DNA of 64,000 nucleotides, taken from contig JBHYGK010000009.1 of NCBI GenBank assembly GCA_051859045.1, positions 1-64,000 of the forward strand, given 5' to 3'. This document shows positions 39,361 through 44,553 of the stretch, in pieces; within the stretch, counting starts at the first letter, position 1, and the number at the start of each line of letters is the position of its first letter. Under the pieces are notes generated by a model that was given only the letters and a program-made list of their open reading frames with translations, was not told where the DNA came from and searched no databases. Position numbers and translations under genes: made by a program. Source of the DNA: JBHYGK01 sp051859045. Its GTDB lineage: Bacteria; Pseudomonadota; Gammaproteobacteria; Xanthomonadales; Xanthomonadaceae.

Positions 39361-39713
39361 GCGTCCCTCTGCAACCTAACGCCTGAGTTGAGAGGCGCCG
39401 CGTAGCGGCGTGCGCTTGAACGAAAAGTTAGGGCACCACTGCAACTGTCTGGCGCCAGCGAAACGGTGATGCTTTCCTCAAGGCGCTCCGTGTGCCAAGT
39501 GCTTGCCCCGAACGCAGTTGCTGTAAGGCGCACAGCGCTTCGGGAACTGTTGGACCAGGAGGCCCGAAGCTGAAGCTCAAGTGGTTCGCCACCAATGTCT
39601 AGGGTTCGAGTTTCCGAGGCGCTGCCAACAAGGCGACGCAGATCATCTGCGGGTAGCAGCCGAGCTTGCTCAAGTTCGCGCACAAGCGCGGCGTAAGCTG
39701 TTTGAGGTTGCAT
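39306..39713 (-). CDS. cassette gene reading through its attC
   Basis: 135-aa frame. Residues 1-93 (MQPQTAYAALVRELEQARL ... LRRLVGSASETRTLDIGGE ... ESITVSLAPDSC) look like a genuine soluble protein. The remaining residues LTFRSSARRYAAPLNSGV are the translated attC (39374-39433), and the frame then runs 55 nt into the next cassette gene. The usual TAA in the attC core is out of frame. Either a frameshift removed the normal stop, or the protein naturally has an attC-encoded tail. No homologue recognised. Confidence 0.55.
   Translation of the reverse strand: MQPQTAYAALVRELEQARLLPADDLRRLVGSASETRTLDIGGEPLELQLRASWSNSSRSAVRLTATAFGASTWHTERLEESITVSLAPDSCSGALTFRSSARRYAAPLNSGVRLQRDACRSYWLHFSLQLPSRSR
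39374..39433 (-). repeat. attC site
   Basis: 60 bp, ACCTAAC ... GTTAGGG, main family (GAGGCGCCGCGTAGCGGCGTGCGCTTGAACGAAAA). One centre base differs from the consensus. Confidence 0.9.
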
Positions 39714-39729
39714 AGCTGCTCGGAGGGGT

Positions 39730-39789
39730 GCCTAACACCTGAGCTGAGAAGCGCCGCGTAGCGGCGTCCGCTTGAACGAAAAGTTAGGC
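39730..39789 (-). repeat. attC site
   Basis: 60 bp, GCCTAAC ... GTTAGGC, main family with GAAGCGCCGCGTAGCGGCGTCCGCTTGAACG centre. Confidence 0.92.
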
Positions 39790-40083
39790 CTCTCGCCGTA
39801 GCCATACTATGAATGTCGCCACGACAGACCAAGCTGTCAACGTTCAAGGTGCGATCCAGCTAGCTGGCAGGGTCTAAGTGATTGGGTGGTCGCCAGCACC
39901 AGCGATGGAGAAGGGCGGGTAAGCCAGGAACGCGAGGACTGCTGCCGGAATCGAGAGCAGGCCAACAACTTCACCCCAGAGCGCCGCGGTGTTAATCCGA
40001 GACTTGCCTTGCCGCGACACGTAGAGGGCGAAGACATGAGCCATCGGGGCGAGGCAGATGCTTAGAAGAAATATCCAGCCCAC
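39784..40083 (-). pseudogene. cassette pseudogene, copy of 34188-34487 with two Trp-to-stop changes
   Basis: From GTG 40083 (AGGAG ribosome site 8 nt upstream) the frame matches the 99-aa membrane protein at 34188-34487 codon for codon over the same 300 nt: VGWIFLLSICLAPMAHVFAL, SRQGKSRINTAA, YPPFSIAGAGDHPIT. Codon 70 (TGG in the homologue) is TAG and codon 80 (TGG) is TGA. The remainder LTAWSVVATFIVWLRREA continues in frame to a TAA in the attC core. No indels. If translated it gives only a 69-residue product lacking the last helix. Confidence 0.85.
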
Positions 40084-40099
40084 GAGATATGCTCCTGAG

Positions 40100-40156
40100 A
40101 CCTGGCGGCTGAATCGAGGTGCGCCGTCATGCGTCAACGTGAATGAATTGCTAGGC
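40100..40156 (-). repeat. diverged attC site
   Basis: Ends GCTAGGC and aligns to the main family with a 3-nt deletion: CCTGGCGGCTGAATCGAGG, TGCGCCG, then TCAACGTGAATGAATTGCTAGGC. Left core altered (CCTGGC). Probably still recognisable but weakened. Confidence 0.65.
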
Positions 40157-40163
40157 CTGCGCC

Positions 40164-40715
40164 TTATGAGATCCATCCGTCGCATGTGGCCGGTCTCTTA
40201 ATCCAGCCGGTCGACGTCCTGTCGAGCACTATTGTCTCGCCGTAGCCGCACAGGCTGCCGCAGGCCATTGAGAAACGAAGCACCGCTACCGTCCTGTCTT
40301 GGTTGTACGCGACAGAAGACAAGCTAATTATCCCGACCGGCCGACCCTGTTCGATCATCTGCCCTATCCGCTCTGGATTTGGTGGTCGCCAGGATCGTCG
40401 GCGAATGAAGTGCAACCATGGGCTGGAAATGACCTCGGCGATGTTCTCTGTGGGTGCAAGAGTTAGAGCTGAATTCTCGGGTTGTCCGGCGTTGGCGCAG
40501 GCCTCGAATTCCTGTAACTCGGACTCTAGAGGTGAATAGGTCGAATTGGCAACGTAAATCGAAGTGTTCCTCTCGTTGTTATTGATCCAGTCCTGCAGGA
40601 CTCTGCTAACAACCGCAAGCGAATCCTCGCGTTGATCCCGCGCTACGGAGTCCGCCACACGCTCTCGGGACGCGCACCCGGAAAGAATTAGGATTAGAAG
40701 GGCGGAGTATTTCAT
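40164..40715 (-). CDS. cassette gene: lipoprotein of unknown function
   Basis: 183-aa lipoprotein: signal sequence MKYSALLILILSGC with lipobox LSGC (Cys14). The mature part has SPWLHFIRRRSWRPPNPERIGQ, VGIISLSSVAYNQDRTVAVLRF and paired cysteines MACGSLCGYGETIVL, ending TCDGWIS. It is markedly AT-rich compared with flanking core genes. Function unknown. Confidence 0.75.
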   Translation of the reverse strand: MKYSALLILILSGCASRERVADSVARDQREDSLAVVSRVLQDWINNNERNTSIYVANSTYSPLESELQEFEACANAGQPENSALTLAPTENIAEVISSPWLHFIRRRSWRPPNPERIGQMIEQGRPVGIISLSSVAYNQDRTVAVLRFSMACGSLCGYGETIVLDRTSTGWIKRPATCDGWIS

Positions 40716-40739
40716 GCGTGCCGCAAGCTGTCCTAGTGG

Positions 40740-40812
40740 GCCTAACGCTGGAGCTAAGCGGCAGCATCAATTGCGAAGCGATAGATCTGTCCGCTTGAGC
40801 GAGTTGTTAGGG
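40740..40812 (-). repeat. attC site (73-bp family)
   Basis: GCCTAAC ... GTTAGGG with GCGGCAGCATCAATTGCGAAGCG centre; same family as 38560-38632. Confidence 0.85.
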
Positions 40813-41337
40813 CTAGCACGATGAACTGCTCTTCGGGAGCGCCTGTCGCGCCTCGCGTGCCAACGCTGCGTGCTCGAATGATCCCCGCGGGATGTCCACG
40901 AGTTTCTCAGCGTCGCCAAAGGTGAACTTGAAAGGAGGTTGGTCTGTCCACCTGCCAAGCACGCGCAGTGCCTTAAATCCATCCGGCCCCTCTACCAGCA
41001 CGAGTTCCTTACTTGTTGAGCGGCGCACGCGATCATGCAACCACTCGACCCGCTCATCTTCTGCGGGCTCAAGAATCAATCCTTCCGGCTCGCCACCAAT
41101 CCTTTCCGCAAACTCCTCGGGCGTGATCTCGAAAAAACGAGCCATCCGGCGCACAGATGGTCCAATTGCGGGCTTCCCGTCCGGCCCACGACGCACAGTG
41201 TGTGTTTCGGATCTCGGTTCTGGCGCCTGTTCAATCTCTTCTTCACCCATTTCGACTCTGAGCGTCTTCCAGAAATCGCCGCCGCTCAATGCGGCATGCA
41301 TAGCTTTATCCCAAGCTGCTTTTGCTTTCTCCTCCAT
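40813..41337 (-). CDS. cassette gene: hypothetical cytoplasmic protein
   Basis: 174-aa acidic protein: MEEKAKAAWDKAMHAALSGG, FWKTLRVEMGEEEIEQAPE, then SVRRMARFFEITPEEFAERIGGEPEG, ERVEWLHDRVRRSTSKELVLVEG and KFTFGDAEKLVDIPRG. The ITPEEFAERIGG segment looks like a small helix-turn-helix or wHTH element but is not a clear DNA-binding motif. Stop TAG immediately behind its attC. Unknown function. Confidence 0.7.
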   Translation of the reverse strand: MEEKAKAAWDKAMHAALSGGDFWKTLRVEMGEEEIEQAPEPRSETHTVRRGPDGKPAIGPSVRRMARFFEITPEEFAERIGGEPEGLILEPAEDERVEWLHDRVRRSTSKELVLVEGPDGFKALRVLGRWTDQPPFKFTFGDAEKLVDIPRGSFEHAALAREARQALPKSSSSC

Positions 41338-41354
41338 AACATCTCCACAGGAGC

Positions 41355-41411
41355 ACCTAAGAACTTCGCTTGTGATTTTAAAGTGGCAGCCTTCACCTGT
41401 TCTGCTAGGTG
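41355..41411 (-). repeat. diverged attC-like site
   Basis: ACCTAAG ... GCTAGGT cores at the ends of a 57-bp AT-rich element between two cassette genes. The interior does not match the main families, so it is either a distinct attC type or a decayed one. Confidence 0.5.
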
Positions 41412-41420
41412 CATTCCTGA

Positions 41421-41804
41421 CTACATGCCGAGGCCATGCCGCTCAAAGATCACGCGATATGGATTAGGTGAGCCGCCCATCGGCTGGAAAGACGGGTCAC
41501 TCTGATCTCTCAGCCACTGCTCGGCCATTACAGCAATTATCTCGAGGTTCTCAACGATCGCTTCTTTTTCACGCACTTTCGATCCCATTGCTTGGAATCT
41601 TGCCACCTTCTCTGCGAAATCAATGCAGTCGCGATAAAAGTCATCCGGAAGACTTTCTGCCCCAATCCCTTTTGCTTTCAACTTCTGCATTAGCAACGCC
41701 TTCCCGGTTAAGGAATGCGGCAGAACGAAAGTCAGAAAAACCTTGAATGCAAACCAAATCATCGGAGCCGACAAGACGATGATGAGCCACCAATGCCATT
41801 CCAT
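41421..41804 (-). CDS. cassette gene: membrane-anchored protein
   Basis: 127-aa protein with one N-terminal helix (WHWWLIIVLSAPMIWFAFKVFLTFV) and a long helical cytoplasmic part (CIDFAEKVARFQAMGSKVREKEAIVENLEIIAVMAEQWL). It ends in a short basic tail. Strongly AT-rich. Start 41804 lies 43 bp after attC 41847-41906. Unknown function. Confidence 0.7.
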   Translation of the reverse strand: MEWHWWLIIVLSAPMIWFAFKVFLTFVLPHSLTGKALLMQKLKAKGIGAESLPDDFYRDCIDFAEKVARFQAMGSKVREKEAIVENLEIIAVMAEQWLRDQSDPSFQPMGGSPNPYRVIFERHGLGM

Positions 41805-41846
41805 TGCGTCGACCTAAAGTGCGTTGGAGAGACGAAGTCTATGAAG

Positions 41847-41906
41847 CCCTAACGCCTGAGTTGAGAGGCGCCGCGTAGCGGCGTCCGCTTGAACGAACTG
41901 TTAGGC
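41847..41906 (-). repeat. attC site
   Basis: 60 bp, CCCTAAC ... GTTAGGC, main family, centre identical to 42071-42130. Confidence 0.92.
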
Positions 41907-42070
41907 AAGCGCGGCCCACACACGTGATGCTGCCGCTTGCCGGATGCTTGGTGCTGCCTGCGATCTTGCCGCGGCGCCCCGGTGTATCTGCAACCTTGCG
42001 CCGGCCTTGCCTGGTGATGCGAAGAGTCCGGCCCCTTGAGGCAAGCCCTCAGCGTGCGTGCTTTTCGAGG
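41907..42070 (-). other. short cassette without a convincing gene (copy 1 of 2)
   Basis: About 164 bp between two attC sites. It closely resembles the neighbouring cassette at 42131-42292: GGTTGCAGATACACCGGGGC and CGCCGCGGCAAGATCGC are shared. A frame ADTPGRRGKIAGST is common to both, but in this copy it has no start and runs on. Possibly a non-coding or regulatory cassette. Confidence 0.6.
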
Positions 42071-42130
42071 GTCTAACGCCTGAGTTGAGAGGCGCCGCGT
42101 AGCGGCGTCCGCTTGAACGAAAAGTTAGGC
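42071..42130 (-). repeat. attC site
   Basis: 60 bp, GTCTAAC ... GTTAGGC, main family (GAGAGGCGCCGCGTAGCGGCGTCCGCTTGAACG). Confidence 0.92.
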
Positions 42131-42292
42131 AGGCGCGGCCCACATTGTTTGCAGCCCGCTTGCCAATGGGTTGGTGCTGCCAGCGATCTTGCCGCGGCGC
42201 CCCGGTGTATCTGCAACCTTGCCGAAGCCCTGCCAGGTGGTGCGAAGAGTCTGGCCCTTGCCGAGCGCCTGCAACGAGCGAGCTCTTTGACC
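42131..42292 (-). other. short cassette without a convincing gene (copy 2 of 2)
   Basis: About 162 bp, near-duplicate of the cassette at 41907-42070. The only long frame starts inside the preceding attC (42373) and ends ASGLQTMWAAPA at the next attC core. That is an unlikely gene start. High GC and internal repeats of GGC-rich blocks suggest structure in RNA rather than coding. Confidence 0.6.
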
Positions 42293-42353
42293 GCCTAACG
42301 CCTGAACTAAGCCGACCCACGATGCGGATTCGGCTTGAATTTTATTGTTAGGC
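42293..42353 (-). repeat. attC site of the first cassette
   Basis: 61 bp, GCCTAAC ... GTTAGGC, AAGCCGACCCACGATGCGGATTCGGCTT centre; same family as 38969-39028. Confidence 0.9.
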
Positions 42354-42746
42354 CGAAACTCTGGCCGACTCAAGTAGGTACTCTTTGATTGCTACATAGC
42401 ACGCAAACATGTAGCAATTCGGGCTCGAATCAGTCTTGTTGTAAGAGCCGCCTACAACGCGGATGCGAGTGGCCTTGAAGAAATCGTAGGGAGACTCATC
42501 GCTCTCAACGGCTCTCTTAATTCCCTCAAGTATGGCGTCGAAGTAATCAAAAGGTACATCGGTCTCAGCAACTTCCCAAGAGAAACGGCTGTGATAGTCC
42601 GTCGGAGATATTGGATCAAGCAGCAGTTCGACATGGGCGTAGCGGTCTAGTCCAGAGTTCTGCCTAATCCACTTGCAGGTAATAGGGGTCGTTTGCCTGG
42701 GCGTAAAAGGCTTTGCGTTTCCTCGAAAGCAGATCTGGATATCCAT
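42348..42746 (-). CDS. first cassette gene: protein resembling EF-G domain IV
   Basis: 132-aa protein without GTPase motifs. Its pattern HVELLLDPISPTDYHSRFSWE, VPFDYFDAILEGIKRAVE and VVGGSYNKTDSSPNCYMFACYVAIKEYL parallels domain IV of EF-G (P-x-F-x-x ... ipkeyi.av..Gi..a ... v.l.dg.yh.vDSse.af..Aa..a). The likeness is by eye. As the attI-proximal gene it is the most recently inserted, and the one best placed for expression from an integron promoter. Stop TAA is in the attC core; start is 7 bp from the attI crossover. Confidence 0.65.
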   Translation of the reverse strand: MDIQICFRGNAKPFTPRQTTPITCKWIRQNSGLDRYAHVELLLDPISPTDYHSRFSWEVAETDVPFDYFDAILEGIKRAVESDESPYDFFKATRIRVVGGSYNKTDSSPNCYMFACYVAIKEYLLESARVSA

Positions 42747-42752
42747 ATTGCG

Positions 42753-42915
42753 GCCTAACTACTTTTCGACCCCGAAGTGGGGGGTAAGGGGAGCCGGGAG
42801 GGAAGGGCGCCGCGCTGGTCGCGGCGGATTCCTACCCGGGATCAATGCGTTGGAGGGTGCCAGCCGCTGCCGCGATTTCCAAGCATAGGGGGCCTTAGAC
42901 GGCGAGGAGGCCCGC
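42753..42915. promoter_or_regulatory. attI site and integrase/cassette promoter region
   Basis: Crossover core GCCTAAC at 42753-42759 (GTTAGGC on the cassette strand) lies between the first cassette gene and intI. Next to it is an imperfect hairpin CGACCCCGAAGTGGGG, as is common at attI sites. The remaining 130 bp must hold the intI promoter and possibly a leftward cassette promoter (Pc); I cannot identify either with confidence. No LexA box is evident. Confidence 0.7.
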
Positions 42916-43926
42916 ATGGCGGTTTCGCAGGGCGAGGGGGCCCCGATAAACCCGGACGTGGAGGGGGCGCCGCGGCCGCGGCTGTTGGACGAGGTTCGCG
43001 GACGTTTGCGGGCGAAGCACTACAGCCTGCGCACCGAGAAGGCCTACGTGTACTGGATCCGCCGGTATATCCATGCCAACGGGATGCGCCATCCGCGCGA
43101 GCTCGACGGGTCGCACGTCGAGTGCTTCCTCACCCGGCTGGCCACCCGCGATCACGTGGCGGCGGCCACGCAGTCGCAGGCCTTGGCGGCGCTGCTGTTC
43201 CTGTATGGCCAGGTGCTGGGCACCGCGCTGCCATGGATGGAACACGTGGTGCGGGCCAAGCCCAGCCGGCGGGTGCCGGTGGTGCTCAGCCGCGGCGAGG
43301 CCTCGCGGGTGCTGGGCTGCCTCGAGGGGCGCGAGTGGCTGATGGCCGCGCTGCTGTATGGCAGCGGGCTGCGCCTGACCGAGTGCCTGCGGCTGCGGGT
43401 CAAGGACATCGACTTCGAGCGCGGCACGCTCGTGGTCCGCGAGGGCAAGGGCCGCAAGGACCGGCACACGATGCTGCCCCACGCGCTGGCCGAGCCCATG
43501 CGCCGGCAGGTGGCGGATGCGCTGCTGCTGCACCAGCGCGACCTCGAGGCGGGCTTCGGCGAGGTGTCGCTGCCCTACCGGCTGGCGAAGAAGTACCCCA
43601 ACGCCGCCCGCGAGCGGGCCTGGCAGTACGTGTTCCCGGCCTCGCGGCGCGGCATCGACCCGCTGGACGGGCGCGAGAAGCGGCATCACCTCGACGAGAA
43701 GGTGCTGCAGCGCGCGGTGAAGGCGGCGGTGCGGCGCGCGGGCATCGACAAGCCCGCCAGCTGCCACACCTTCCGCCACAGCTTCGCCACCCACCTGCTG
43801 GAGTCGGGCAGCGACATCCGCACGGTGCAGGAGCTGCTCGGCCACAAGGACGTCACCACCACGCAGATCTACACCCACGTGCTCAACCGCGGCGCGCAGG
43901 GCGTGATCAGCCCGCTCGACCGCTGA
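42916..43926 (+). CDS. intI: integron integrase IntI
   Basis: 336-aa tyrosine recombinase with catalytic residues R153 (GSGLRLTECLRLR), H284 and R287 (CHTFRHSFATHLLE), H310 (ELLGHKDVTTT) and Y319 (IYTHV). The integron-specific insertion AWQYVFPASRRGIDP...RHHLDE (about 235-260) separates it from XerCD. It recombines attI and attC sites. ATG 42916 has a GAGGAGG ribosome site. Composition matches the host chromosome rather than the cassettes, so the gene is long resident. It is intact and divergent from the cassettes, as in most integrons. Confidence 0.97.
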   Translation: MAVSQGEGAPINPDVEGAPRPRLLDEVRGRLRAKHYSLRTEKAYVYWIRRYIHANGMRHPRELDGSHVECFLTRLATRDHVAAATQSQALAALLFLYGQVLGTALPWMEHVVRAKPSRRVPVVLSRGEASRVLGCLEGREWLMAALLYGSGLRLTECLRLRVKDIDFERGTLVVREGKGRKDRHTMLPHALAEPMRRQVADALLLHQRDLEAGFGEVSLPYRLAKKYPNAARERAWQYVFPASRRGIDPLDGREKRHHLDEKVLQRAVKAAVRRAGIDKPASCHTFRHSFATHLLESGSDIRTVQELLGHKDVTTTQIYTHVLNRGAQGVISPLDR

Positions 43927-43941
43927 TGCCGCTGGCGCGAC

Positions 43942-44235
43942 TCAGGCCGCGGAGAGGGTGAGCTTGGCGACGCGCTTGAGGTCGACGCTCTGGCGCGCCA
44001 CCCACAGGTCGTGGGCGTCCTGCATGGCCAGCCAGCTCTCGGGGCTGCGGCCAAGGGTCTTCGCCAGCCGGAGCGCCATTTCCGGCGAGACCCGGCTGCT
44101 GCCATTGAGGATGCGGCTGAGCGTGGACGCCGCCACGTCCAGCTTCACGGCCAGTTCCCGGCCGCTGACGCCGAAGGGCTCGAGGTAGGTGCCGACGATG
44201 AACTCGCCGGGGTGCGGAGGGGCATGCATGGCCAT
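43942..44235 (-). CDS. higA: HigA-family antitoxin
   Basis: 97-aa XRE helix-turn-helix antitoxin: HPGEFIVGTYLEPFGVSGREL, LDVAASTLSRILNGSSRVSPEMALRLAKTLG. The start overlaps the HigB stop by one base (TGATG at 44235). The toxin-first gene order is that of higBA. It sits 15 bp from the 3' end of intI, convergent with it. It neutralises HigB and represses the operon, by family knowledge. Confidence 0.93.
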   Translation of the reverse strand: MAMHAPPHPGEFIVGTYLEPFGVSGRELAVKLDVAASTLSRILNGSSRVSPEMALRLAKTLGRSPESWLAMQDAHDLWVARQSVDLKRVAKLTLSAA

Positions 44236-44513
44236 CAGTGGTAGTCCTCGTAATCCAGCACGTGGACGTCGCCGTCCTTGAACTCGAAAGTCAGCCGCCA
44301 GTTGCCGTTGACCGAGATCGCCCAGCGGCCGCGCATGGGGCCCTTGAGCGGATGAAGACCATAGCCGGGCAGGTCGATGTCCTCGATGCGCATAGCGGTG
44401 TCGAGGGCGGCCAGCTGCAGCCGGACGCGCTTGGCATGCGCCGCCTGGATCCCGGCGGTGCTGCCCGTCTCGTAGAAACGCCGCAGTCCCTTGTGCCGGA
44501 ACGACTTGATCAT
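44235..44513 (-). CDS. higB: HigB-family (RelE superfamily) mRNA interferase toxin
   Basis: 92-aa toxin: MIKSFRHKGLRRFYETGSTAGIQ, LPGYGLHPLKGPMRGRWAISVNGNWRLTFEF, DVHVLDYEDYH. The R-W-x-I-x-V-N-G-N-W-R-L and Y-x-D-Y-H ends are the HigB signature; it cleaves mRNA at ribosomes. Partner higA is adjacent. Such pairs commonly stabilise integrons and other elements. Confidence 0.93.
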   Translation of the reverse strand: MIKSFRHKGLRRFYETGSTAGIQAAHAKRVRLQLAALDTAMRIEDIDLPGYGLHPLKGPMRGRWAISVNGNWRLTFEFKDGDVHVLDYEDYH

Positions 44514-44553
44514 GAGACGATGCTAGCGTGTTGCGCGATGCGCAACAAGGAGA

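Larger units (their letters stand above)
37622..43926. mobile_element. chromosomal integron: integrase, attI and cassette array (recognisable part)
   Basis: A divergent integrase gene, an attI region and about a dozen minus-strand cassettes, each closed by an attC site of 57-73 bp with GCCTAAC/GTTAGGC cores. Cassette genes are mostly of unknown function, membrane or lipoprotein types, and visibly AT-richer than flanking DNA. attC sites fall into at least three sequence families. Decayed attC-like copies continue leftwards to about 32.2 kb, beyond this boundary. Confidence 0.93.
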
